Origin: Agromyces sp. NDB4Y10
GTDB taxonomy: Bacteria; Actinomycetota; Actinomycetes; Actinomycetales; Microbacteriaceae
Length of the DNA: 64,000 bases
Direction of reading: 5' to 3'
Assembly: GCF_001620055.1 (NCBI RefSeq)
Contig: NZ_LQGY01000014.1
Span: forward strand, 1 to 64,000
A program made the translations under genes and the position numbers. Below, in pieces: positions 11,114-18,842 of this stretch; positions within the stretch are counted from its first letter, which is position 1, and every line of letters begins with the position of its first letter. Below the pieces are notes generated by a model that saw only the letters and a list, made by a program, of their open reading frames with translations, had not been told where the DNA came from and ran no database searches.

Positions 11114-11260
11114 GGGTCTGGCCGTCGGCGCCGCCCCTTCATGGGTGGGTAGCCCGCGCGTATTGGGGGGTTGGCCGCCGTGAGCCGGATGGCGCGTGCG
11201 CTTTAGGCTCCAGCCGGACCCGACGTACGCGCATCCCTTCTCGACGAATGGAACACCTCC

Positions 11261-12166
11261 ATGCAGACTCGGCAGCGGCCCGGCAGCACTCGTTCGATCG
11301 CGATCTTCATCGCGTTGGCCTTCCTCGCCGTCGCGATCATCTGTGCTCCTGCGCTGCTGGGTGCGGACGCGGACTACCTGGTGGTGCTGACGCCGTTCGC
11401 CCAGTGGATCCCGGCGCTTGCCGTGCTGCCAGCCCTACGGTGGGCCGGCCGCCGCGACCGACTGCGGACAGCGTGGCGTCTGTCTCCGTTCGGCGGCGCG
11501 ACCACCTGGATGGTGCTGGGCCTCGTCACCCTCGCCGTCGTCTCCGTCGCGGCGGTGCAGGTCCTGCTCGGGGTCAGCACTGGTCTCGTGAGCTGGACGC
11601 CGGCACCGGAACTCGCCGCGACCGCGCTGTGGGTACTCCCGGTGGCGCTGCTCGCGCTGCTTTCGGCGACGGGAGAGGAGGTGGGGTGGCGCGGATACCT
11701 CTGGACGGAGCTCCGCGACCGCCGCGGATTCTGGGTCACCGCGCTCGCCGTCGGGATAATCTGGTCGGCGTGGCACCTGCCACTCCTCGCCGCATACGGG
11801 ATGCAGGGAGACCTCCCTTGGCGGAACGTGGCCGCGACGACGATCGACCTGGTGGCGGCCTCACTGGTGCTCGGCGCCGCACGCGAGATCTCCGGCAGCG
11901 TGTGGCCCGCGGCGTGGGGGCACGCACTCCTGAACTCGGCGCTGGTCTTCGCGTCGACCAGCTTCGTCACGCCTGACCGAGCCCTCGCCGATGCCGACTT
12001 CTGGGGATACCGCGCGGTCGGCTGGGCGGCGTGGGTGCTGGCGGCGTTCGCGCTCGTCGCCGTCCACCGTCACCGCGCGACGCGCACGACGTCTGCCGGT
12101 TCACCGGCCAGTCCGGAGGCGGTCCGGAATGGTGAGCCGCCGTCGCGTGCCGGCGCGCCGAGCTGA
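11261..12166 (+). CDS. CPBP-family intramembrane metalloprotease
   Basis: 301 residues with about seven hydrophobic segments. The three ABI/CPBP motifs are present in order: GEEVGWRGY (EExxxR, about residue 144), IWSAWHLPL (FxxxH-type, about residue 170) and GHALLN (HxxxN/D type, about residue 214), which bind the catalytic zinc in the membrane. The ATG at 11261 is the first sensible start; its ribosome site is weak. The last 40 residues are hydrophilic and probably cytoplasmic. It is transcribed towards the DUF488 gene 79 bp away. Substrates are unknown; relatives process prenylated proteins or bacteriocins. Confidence 0.85.
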   Translation: MQTRQRPGSTRSIAIFIALAFLAVAIICAPALLGADADYLVVLTPFAQWIPALAVLPALRWAGRRDRLRTAWRLSPFGGATTWMVLGLVTLAVVSVAAVQVLLGVSTGLVSWTPAPELAATALWVLPVALLALLSATGEEVGWRGYLWTELRDRRGFWVTALAVGIIWSAWHLPLLAAYGMQGDLPWRNVAATTIDLVAASLVLGAAREISGSVWPAAWGHALLNSALVFASTSFVTPDRALADADFWGYRAVGWAAWVLAAFALVAVHRHRATRTTSAGSPASPEAVRNGEPPSRAGAPS

Positions 12167-12244
12167 CTGGGGCCTTCGCGGCGTAGGTTGAGGAGGTCGG
12201 CGGGTCCAACACGAAGGACCCCGCGGCGAGGGAGGTCGGTGACC

Positions 12245-12682
12245 GTGCCGAAGATCTTCACGATCGGGTTCACGAAGAAATCCGCCGCGCAGTTCTTCGG
12301 CCTGCTCCGTGGCAGTGGCGCGACGACGCTCGTCGACACCCGCCTGAACAACGTCTCGCAACTCGCCGGCTTCACGAAGCGCGACGACCTGCAGTTCTTC
12401 GCGAGGGAATTGTGCGGCATGTCCTACCGCCACGAACTCCGCTTGGCGCCGAGCGACGAGCTGTTGGCCGCGTACAAGAAGCGCAGCATGCCCTGGGAGA
12501 CGTACGCCGCCGCGTACCTCGACCTCATCCGCGGGCGTCACGTCGAAGCATCGCTCCGCCCCGAGGATTTCGAGAACGCCGTCCTGCTCTGCTCCGAACC
12601 GACCGCGGAACACTGCCACCGCAGACTGGCTGCCGAGTACCTTGCGGCCGCCTGGGGCGACCTCGAGGTCGTGCACCTCTGA
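12245..12682 (+). CDS. DUF488 family protein
   Basis: 145 residues. The N-terminal PKIFTIGFTKKSA, then LVDTRLNN and SYRHELRLAPSDELL in the middle and LLCSEPTAEHCHRRLAAEYL at the end are the recognisable DUF488 blocks, including the Cys-Glu and Cys-His-Arg of the last motif. Function is unknown for the family. I chose the GTG at 12245 because GGAGG lies 9 nt upstream; another GTG at 12239 would be too close. It lies between the two VOC copies and may be co-transcribed with the CPBP protease gene. Confidence 0.85.
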   Translation: MPKIFTIGFTKKSAAQFFGLLRGSGATTLVDTRLNNVSQLAGFTKRDDLQFFARELCGMSYRHELRLAPSDELLAAYKKRSMPWETYAAAYLDLIRGRHVEASLRPEDFENAVLLCSEPTAEHCHRRLAAEYLAAAWGDLEVVHL

Positions 12683-12700
12683 TCATCCCGCGGCGAGCGG

Positions 12701-13096
12701 CTACTGCCGCGGCGGGTTGTGCATGAACTCCACGCGGATGCCGTTGTCGTCCTCGACGAAGGACGCGTAGTAGCGGTCGTTGAACCGCGGGAACAGCTTC
12801 GGTCCGCTCACGGCCGACCACCCGGCATCCGTCGCGATCTGGTGGAGGCGGTCGACCTCGGCGCGGGAGTCGACGGGAAAGGCGAGGTGCTGCCATCCGA
12901 CCTGCCCGTGGCGGTGCGGGCCGGTGCCCGGCTCGCGAGCGGGGAAGAGGATCAGCTCGTCCTCGCCGAGGGACCAGGCGACGCTGTTGTCGGCGTCCTG
13001 CCGGGTGCAGCCGAGCGCCTGCATCACCGGGTCGAACTGGGCGGTGGAACGGGGGAGGTCGTCAACGGTGATGCCGATGTGGTCGAAGAGGCGCAC
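12701..13096 (-). CDS. VOC-family (glyoxalase-fold) protein, copy 2
   Basis: 131 residues starting at a GTG (13096), the intact member of the duplicated pair. The order is HIGITVDDLPRS, CTRQDADNSVAW, HRHGQVGWQHLAFPV, then FVEDDNGIRVEFMHNPP, a single VOC/glyoxalase module with His and Glu at the expected metal positions. Such proteins act as lyases, dioxygenases or antibiotic-binding proteins; the substrate here is unknown. It is divergent from the deaminase gene at 13154, with only 57 bp between the starts. The almost identical copy at 10664-11113 has a broken start region. Confidence 0.85.
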   Translation of the reverse strand: MRLFDHIGITVDDLPRSTAQFDPVMQALGCTRQDADNSVAWSLGEDELILFPAREPGTGPHRHGQVGWQHLAFPVDSRAEVDRLHQIATDAGWSAVSGPKLFPRFNDRYYASFVEDDNGIRVEFMHNPPRQ

Positions 13097-13153
13097 CGGG
13101 ACATCCTATGGACGGGGGTGCCGTCGGCGCGGGCAGGCGCCTAGCTTGGACGC

Positions 13154-13639
13154 ATGACGATCTCCGAAGCCGACCTCGTCCACCTGCGCCGGGCGGTCGA
13201 GCTCGCGCGTGACGCGCTCGATGCCGGCGACGGTCCGTTCGGGTCGGTGCTCGTCGACGCGTCCGGCACGGTGCGGTTCGAGGACCGCAACCGCGAGGTG
13301 ACGACGGGGGATGCCACGCGGCATCCGGAGTTCGAGATCGCCCGGTGGGCGGCGGCGAACCTGACCGCCGACGAGCGGGCGGCGGCGACGGTGTACACGT
13401 CGGGGGAGCACTGCCCGATGTGCTCGGCGGCGCACGCGTGGGTCGGGCTCGGGCGCATCGTGTACGTCGCGTCGGCGGAGCAGATCAGCGGATGGCGCGC
13501 AGACGCCGGCGCCGTGGCATCCGCTGTCGCCGTGTTGCCGATCACGAGCGTGGCGCCGGGGCTGCCGTGGGAAGGGCCGGTAGACGAGCTGGTTCCCGAC
13601 GTGCGGCGGCTCATCGAGCGCGCCGCCGGGGCCCGATAG
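13154..13639 (+). CDS. nucleoside/base deaminase (CDA-fold)
   Basis: 161 residues of the cytidine deaminase-like fold. The zinc and proton-shuttle motif HPE is at residues 57-59, and the second zinc motif EHCPMC at residues 85-90 gives Cys87 and Cys90. Most family members have Pro-Cys where this one has His-Cys, a small variation. The surrounding DGPFGSVLVD block is typical of guanine/tRNA-adenosine deaminase-type members. It is a cytoplasmic hydrolytic deaminase; the substrate could be guanine, cytosine or another base. The start at ATG 13154 is well placed. No operon partner. Confidence 0.85.
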   Translation: MTISEADLVHLRRAVELARDALDAGDGPFGSVLVDASGTVRFEDRNREVTTGDATRHPEFEIARWAAANLTADERAAATVYTSGEHCPMCSAAHAWVGLGRIVYVASAEQISGWRADAGAVASAVAVLPITSVAPGLPWEGPVDELVPDVRRLIERAAGAR

Positions 13640-13744
13640 CCGCGGCTGCAGAATGATGACCGGCGTCTCCCGCGCCGCCGGACCGGATTCGACTCGATCG
13701 GACCGCGATAGTCGGGTGAGCATCGGAACCGATCAGCAGGCTGG

Positions 13745-14629
13745 ATGTCGGAAGGGGGTTCCGTGATCGCAGCACTGAACCGGCTCGTGGAGTTCGTCGA
13801 GCAGCACCTCGCCGACGAGATCGACCTCGCCGGACTGGCGAGCGACCTCGGCACGACGGAGTACCACCTGCGGCGGATGTTCTCGTCGCTGGCGGGTATG
13901 CCGCTGTCGGAGTACATCCGGCGCCGGCGCATGACCGTCGCCGCCGCCGACGTGCTCGCGGGTCGCGACCTGCTGAGTACCGCGGTGCGGTTCGGGTACG
14001 GCTCGACCGAGGCGTTCACTCGTGCGTTCCGAGCGGTGCACGGTGTCGGGCCGAGCGACGTCCGGCGAGACGGCGGCCCCCTTCGCATGCAACCGCAGCT
14101 CAGGTTCCGCCTGACCGTTGAAGGGAACACCGCGATGGACACTCGCATCACCGATCGACCCGCCTTCCTGCTCGTCGGCCACGCCTGGCGTGTGCCGCTC
14201 ATCCACCAAGGGCCGAACCCGCACATCCAGTCGCACCTCGCCTCCATGCCGCCCGAGGAGCACCAGCGACTGAAGGCGTTGGGCGACACCGAACCGGCAG
14301 GACTGCTGCAGGTGAGCGCCGACGTCGACCCCGACTACGCCGAGGGCAGTGAGCTGACCTACCTGCACGGGGTCGCGGTCGCGTCGGATGCCGCGGTGCC
14401 GGAGGATCTCGACGTGATCGAGGTGCCGGATGGCGCGTGGGCGGTGTTCCGGTCGTCGGGGGCGTACCCGGACGAGCTGCAGGCGACGTGGGCGGCGACC
14501 GCCGCGGACTGGTTCCCCTCGAACCCGTGGCGGCTGCGGCCGGGGCCGTCGATCGTGGCCGTGCTCGAGCGCGCGGAGGACCTCAGCACGGCGACGACCG
14601 AGTTGTGGCTGCCCGTCGAGCGGGGGTGA
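13745..14629 (+). CDS. AraC-family regulator with GyrI-like effector domain
   Basis: 294 residues. Two AraC helix-turn-helices fill residues about 10-112 (LAGLASDLGTTEYHLRRMF, then LLSTAVRFGYGSTEAFTRAFRAVHG with the conserved second-HTH consensus). A GyrI/SOUL-type small-molecule-binding domain follows at about 125-294 (FLLVGHAWRVPL ... YLHGVAV ... VPDGAWAVF). This is the arrangement of Rob/BmrR-like sensors that respond to hydrophobic compounds. The start may be ATG 13745 or GTG 13763. No adjacent efflux gene is visible on this strand, so its regulon is unknown. Confidence 0.88.
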   Translation: MSEGGSVIAALNRLVEFVEQHLADEIDLAGLASDLGTTEYHLRRMFSSLAGMPLSEYIRRRRMTVAAADVLAGRDLLSTAVRFGYGSTEAFTRAFRAVHGVGPSDVRRDGGPLRMQPQLRFRLTVEGNTAMDTRITDRPAFLLVGHAWRVPLIHQGPNPHIQSHLASMPPEEHQRLKALGDTEPAGLLQVSADVDPDYAEGSELTYLHGVAVASDAAVPEDLDVIEVPDGAWAVFRSSGAYPDELQATWAATAADWFPSNPWRLRPGPSIVAVLERAEDLSTATTELWLPVERG

Positions 14630-14653
14630 CGACCGCAGCCTAGGCCGCTCCGC

Positions 14654-15565
14654 TCACGCCTGGCCAGCGGTGATCACCTCGGCCGCGCGCAGCGTCCGGG
14701 TGTAGTCCTCCTTCAGCACCGCGAGGTGGAACCACGCCTCGGTGTGGCTCACGCCCGGCAGGGCGCGGATCCGCTCGAGCGCCTCGTACAGCGCACCGGG
14801 GGAGGGCTCGACGAGGGTCATCACGAGATCGAAACGCCCCAGGGTGCGGGCTGCGAAGTCGATGCCGCGCCATCCGCGGATCGCCTCGATGACCGCATCG
14901 TCATTGCCGGACAGGTTCAGCCCCACGCCGAGGGAGAGCTGCCGCTGCACCAGCCCGCGCGCCTCGACCGCGCTGATCTTGATCACGCCGCCCGAGATGA
15001 GCCGCTCGACGCGCGTCGCGACCGCGGACGGCGAGAGCCGCACCGCCTCGCCCAGCGCCCGGAAGCTCGTGCGGCCGTCACGCTGCAGGTGCTCGATGAG
15101 CTCCGCGTCGATCCCGTCGATCCTGACGCCGCCGCGGTACTCGGAGACGAAGAACCCCTTGATCACCTTCGAGTAGATCAGGGTGTTGATGTCGACGACG
15201 CCGGGCAGCGCGCGGATCTCGGCGAGCAGCGCGTGGAGGGCCGGCATGGTGCCGAGCCGGATCTCGGTGACGAGGTCGTGGACGCCGCCCACCGCGGAGA
15301 CGAGCACGGTCTCGGTGACGCCGCGGAGGTGCTCGGCGACCGGCTCGGTCGCGCCATCCGTTCGGATGGACACGTGCGCGAGGACGTTCTGGCCGAGGAA
15401 CGCGGGGTCGACCGCCGCCATGACGCGAACCGTGCCATCCCGCACCATCGCCCGAAGGCGTGACGAGACGGCGGCCCGCGAATAGCCGAGCCGCAGCGCC
15501 AGGTCGTGGATGCTCGCGCGGCCGTCGTCCTGCAGCGCGCGAATGAGGTCGGCGTCGAAGTTCAC
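14654..15565 (-). CDS. Lrp/AsnC-family regulator, tandem-duplicated
   Basis: 303 residues, about twice the usual Lrp length, because it contains two full Lrp units. The first HTH is at residues 5-45 (DLIRALQDDGRASIHDLALRL) with an effector-binding alpha/beta part to about 150. The second HTH is at about 155-195 (DAELIEHLQRDGRTSFRALGE) with its own AsnC-type domain to the C-terminus. Double Lrp regulators are known in Actinobacteria. It is divergent from the transporter-amidohydrolase-ThDP operon at 15839 and is the likely regulator of it. Confidence 0.9.
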   Translation of the reverse strand: MNFDADLIRALQDDGRASIHDLALRLGYSRAAVSSRLRAMVRDGTVRVMAAVDPAFLGQNVLAHVSIRTDGATEPVAEHLRGVTETVLVSAVGGVHDLVTEIRLGTMPALHALLAEIRALPGVVDINTLIYSKVIKGFFVSEYRGGVRIDGIDAELIEHLQRDGRTSFRALGEAVRLSPSAVATRVERLISGGVIKISAVEARGLVQRQLSLGVGLNLSGNDDAVIEAIRGWRGIDFAARTLGRFDLVMTLVEPSPGALYEALERIRALPGVSHTEAWFHLAVLKEDYTRTLRAAEVITAGQA

Positions 15566-15838
15566 CGCCGTCCGCCCGATTCGCCGAGATTCCTTCGAAC
15601 GCGCAAGTCCCCTGACATATCACCAGCGTACGCGGGCTGAAAGTCAGCACCAAATGCCGAAATGCATCATCAACCGTGCAGAAATGCAGCGGATGCTGCT
15701 CTCCGCTGGAGTTTCGTGGTTGCCGCCCCTTCGGCCTGAGCCATAACCTTCACGCGTCGCCGGCTCTTCGGCGGCGCATCCCCGAACGGCGTCCACGTCT
15801 CGCTGGGCCCAGGAGCATCCATCCGCAAAGGAGCGGTC
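15566..15838 (+). promoter_or_regulatory. divergent control region of the lrp gene and the 15.8-20.5 kb operon
   Basis: 273 bp without a gene. The word AAATGC occurs three times, at 15652, 15660 and 15682, the last two 22 bp apart (about two helical turns), inside a stretch that is AT-richer than its surroundings. This phased repeat is a plausible site for the tandem Lrp-type regulator encoded divergently. I see no strong terminator or riboswitch. AAAGGAG ahead of 15839 is the ribosome site for the transporter gene. Confidence 0.4.
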
Positions 15839-17161
15839 ATGACCACATCGCACAGATCGGCCAGGCGTGCCGGGTTCGCGGCATTCGTCGGCACCACCAT
15901 CGAGTGGTACGACTTCTACGTCTACGCCACCGCGGCGGCGCTCGTCTTCGGCCCCTTGTTCTTCCCGAGCGGCGACCCGCTCGCCGAGACCGCAGCCGCG
16001 TTCGCGACGTTCGCCGTCGCCTTCGTCGTGCGGCCGTTCGGTGGCATCCTCTTCGGCCACATCGGCGACAAGCTCGGCCGCCGGCTCTCGCTGGTGCTCA
16101 CGCTCCTGCTCATGGGCATCGCCACCGTCCTCGTCGGCCTGCTGCCGACGTACGAGACGATCGGCCTCGCCGCACCCATCCTCCTGATCTTCCTCCGCGC
16201 CCTGCAGGGCCTCGCGGTCGGCGGCGAGTGGGGCGGCGCGGTGCTCATGAGCGTCGAGCACGCGCCCGAGAAGTCGAAGACCTTCTACGGCGGCTTCACC
16301 CAGCTCGGCAACCCGGCGGGTGCCCTGCTCGCGTCGGGCGTGTTCGCGATCATGACCCGTTTCGGCGACGACTTCATCATCAACGGCGGATGGCGCATCC
16401 CGTTCCTGCTCTCGATCGTGCTCATCGGCGTGGGCCTCTGGGTCCGCTACCGCGTCGAGGAGACGCCGGTCTTCGAGCAGAAGGTCGGCGGCCGCAAGCA
16501 GTCGATGCCGCTCGCGTTCGCGCTGCGGAACAACTGGAAGCCCATCCTGCTCGGCATCGGCCTGCTCCCGATCTCGACCGGCGGCTACTACCTCGCCACC
16601 ACGTTCGCCACCGCCTACGCGACCGGCGAACCCATCTCGATCAGCGAGCAGGTCATCCTCGACGCGATGACGATCGCTTCGTTCGTCGAGTTCGTGGTGA
16701 CGCTCCCGATCGCCTGGCTCGGCGACAAGTGGGGCCGCAAGAACATCATGTACATCGGACTCGTCACCTCGGTGTTGACGTTCATCCCGTTCATGCTCGT
16801 GCTGCCGGGCCGGATCGAGCCGCTCATCTTCCTGCTCGCCTCGCTCGTGCGCATCGCGATGAGCGCGACGTACGCCCCGATCGCCGCGATCCTCGCCCAG
16901 ATGTTCCGCCCGCAGGCGCGCTACACCTCCATCGCCCTGTCGTACGGCGTCGGCGCCGCGATCTGGGCCGGCTTCTCGCCGTGGTTCGCCACGATGCTCA
17001 TCGCCTGGACGGGCAGCATCTGGTCGGTCATCGCCATGTTCGCCGGCATGGCCGTCCTCGCCGGCATCTGCACGAAGCTCGCCCCGCAGCACTCCGACGA
17101 GGCTCCGGTCACGGCATCGTTCGAGGCCCGCACCGACACGACGGCGAACCGCACGGCATGA
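15839..17161 (+). CDS. MFS transporter, metabolite:H+ symporter (MHS) type
   Basis: 440 residues with twelve predicted membrane segments. The N-terminal FAAFVGTTIEWYDFYVYATAAAL (residues about 14-36) is the hallmark of the MHS branch, which contains shikimate, alpha-ketoglutarate and proline/betaine carriers. GDKLGRRLSL is the loop 2-3 MFS motif and RALQGLAVGGEWGGAVL the transmembrane-5 motif. ATG at 15839 with AAAGGAG upstream. The stop overlaps the amidohydrolase start as ATGA. Given the downstream enzymes it probably imports an organic acid or amide that they degrade. Confidence 0.92.
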   Translation: MTTSHRSARRAGFAAFVGTTIEWYDFYVYATAAALVFGPLFFPSGDPLAETAAAFATFAVAFVVRPFGGILFGHIGDKLGRRLSLVLTLLLMGIATVLVGLLPTYETIGLAAPILLIFLRALQGLAVGGEWGGAVLMSVEHAPEKSKTFYGGFTQLGNPAGALLASGVFAIMTRFGDDFIINGGWRIPFLLSIVLIGVGLWVRYRVEETPVFEQKVGGRKQSMPLAFALRNNWKPILLGIGLLPISTGGYYLATTFATAYATGEPISISEQVILDAMTIASFVEFVVTLPIAWLGDKWGRKNIMYIGLVTSVLTFIPFMLVLPGRIEPLIFLLASLVRIAMSATYAPIAAILAQMFRPQARYTSIALSYGVGAAIWAGFSPWFATMLIAWTGSIWSVIAMFAGMAVLAGICTKLAPQHSDEAPVTASFEARTDTTANRTA

Positions 17162-18828
17162 GGAAGCTCACCGCCTTCGACCGGCCGGCCCAGACCGCGC
17201 CGCGCATCGTGACCGCCCGCGCCATCCACACCGTCGACCGGGCGTCCACCACGGCGACGGCGATGCTCCTCGACCGCGGCCGCATCCTCGCGATCGGCTC
17301 CACGGCCGACTGCGAGGCTGCGGCCGAGGCCGCCGGGCTGGCGCCCGAGCGCACCGACCTCGGCGACGCGGTCGTCGTCCCCGGATTCATCGACCCGCAC
17401 GCGCATCCGCTGATGTACGGGCAGATGATGACGTGGGTCGACTGCGGGCCGGCGAAGGCGGCGAGCATCCCCGAGATCATCGCGCTGCTGAAGGCCGCGG
17501 CGGCCGAGCTGCCCGAGGGGCGGCCGGTGCGCGGCTATGGCTACGAGCACCGCAACCTCGTCGAGCAGCGCCATCCGACCCGCTTCGAACTCGACGAGGT
17601 GGCGACCGACCGCGAGGTCTACCTCATGAACGCGTCCGGCCACGGCGGCGTCGTGAACTCGTACACGCTCGAGGTCAACGGCGTCGACCGCGACACCCCG
17701 AACCCCGACGGCGGCGAGTTCTTCCGCGACGCCGACGGCGAGCTCACGGGCGAGTTGTCGGATGCCGCGTGCAACATCCTCACCGGGGTGCACGGCGTCA
17801 AGGTCGGCCACCACGGGCCGAACTTCCACCTCGCCGACGAGCCCGACGAGCACCTGCGGCAGCTGGATGCCGCGACCCGGCGCTTCCTCGCCGGCGGGGT
17901 CACGACGATCGGCGATGCGCAGGTGTCGCGGCGCGAGTTCGACATGTACCTGCGGCTGGCGGAGGCCGGACGGCTCGAGCTGCGGGTCTCGATGTACCTG
18001 CTCTCGCACCTGCTCGACGATGCGCTCGACATGGGGCTCGTCGGCCAATTCGGCAACGCCCACCTGAGCTTCGCGGGCATCAAGCTCTACGCCGACGGCA
18101 CCCTGGGCGGCTGGACCGCGTACTTCCCGGACGGCTACGTCGGCGATCCGTGTCGCACGGGGCAGCTGTACCACGAGCCCGCCGCGTACGCGGAGCTGAT
18201 CCGCAAGGCGCACGTCGCCGGCCTGCAGACCGCGACGCACGCCCAGTCGCCGACCGCGATCGAGATGGTCGTCTCGGCGATCGAGGCCGCGCTCACGGAG
18301 CGGCCCGACGACGATGCGCGGCACCGCATCGAGCACTGCGGGCTGCCGAGCCCAGAGCAGATCGAGCGGATGGCGCAAGCCGGCATCCGCCCGGTGAACC
18401 AGCCGCAGCACTACTACAACTGGGGCGAGGGCGTCGAGGACGCCATCGGTACCCCGGGCGAGCGGTTCAACCCGCTCGGGGCGTTCGCCGCGGCGGGCGT
18501 GCCGATCACCATCTCGTCGGACGCGCCGGTCGCCGACCCGATCCCGCTCGAGGCGATCCAGACCGCGGTCACCCGGGTCACGCGGCGCGGGCATCAGCTC
18601 GGATCCGACGACCTGCGGATCTCGGCGGAGGCGGCGCTGCGCGCGCACACCTACGAGGGGGCGGTCTCGCTCGGCCGCGAGGACGACCTCGGTTCGCTCG
18701 AGGTCGGCAAGTACGCGGACTTCGCCGTGCTCGCCGACGATCCGCTCGCCGTCGAACCCGAGCGGATCGCCGGGATCACCGTGCTCGAGACCTGGGTCGG
18801 CGGGGAGCCGCGCCACCGCGCGGCCTGA
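17158..18828 (+). CDS. amidohydrolase family protein (YtcJ-like)
   Basis: 556 residues. A short beta-sandwich N-terminus (MLLDRGRILAIGS, VVVPGFIDPHAHP with the HxH metal ligands at about residue 82) leads into the TIM barrel. Further metal-site blocks are KLYADGTLGG, ATHAQSPTAI, RIEHCGLP and ISSDAPVADPIPL, followed by the usual tail GSLEVGKYADFAVLADDPL. This pattern matches the YtcJ/amidohydrolase_3 group, cytosolic metal hydrolases of amides or cyclic imides. The start overlaps the transporter stop by 4 nt, so it is translationally coupled. The ThDP enzyme follows 14 nt later. Confidence 0.92.
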   Translation: MRKLTAFDRPAQTAPRIVTARAIHTVDRASTTATAMLLDRGRILAIGSTADCEAAAEAAGLAPERTDLGDAVVVPGFIDPHAHPLMYGQMMTWVDCGPAKAASIPEIIALLKAAAAELPEGRPVRGYGYEHRNLVEQRHPTRFELDEVATDREVYLMNASGHGGVVNSYTLEVNGVDRDTPNPDGGEFFRDADGELTGELSDAACNILTGVHGVKVGHHGPNFHLADEPDEHLRQLDAATRRFLAGGVTTIGDAQVSRREFDMYLRLAEAGRLELRVSMYLLSHLLDDALDMGLVGQFGNAHLSFAGIKLYADGTLGGWTAYFPDGYVGDPCRTGQLYHEPAAYAELIRKAHVAGLQTATHAQSPTAIEMVVSAIEAALTERPDDDARHRIEHCGLPSPEQIERMAQAGIRPVNQPQHYYNWGEGVEDAIGTPGERFNPLGAFAAAGVPITISSDAPVADPIPLEAIQTAVTRVTRRGHQLGSDDLRISAEAALRAHTYEGAVSLGREDDLGSLEVGKYADFAVLADDPLAVEPERIAGITVLETWVGGEPRHRAA

Positions 18829-18842
18829 CGAAGGGGATGATC

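Noticed and set aside
15644-17092. 482-codon minus-strand frame opposite the MHS transporter
   Set aside because: Product is low-complexity Glu/Arg/Asp/His, a codon-position shadow with no domain.
16921-18816. 631-codon minus-strand frame opposite the amidohydrolase
   Set aside because: No recognisable motif, while the plus-strand amidohydrolase has all its metal motifs.
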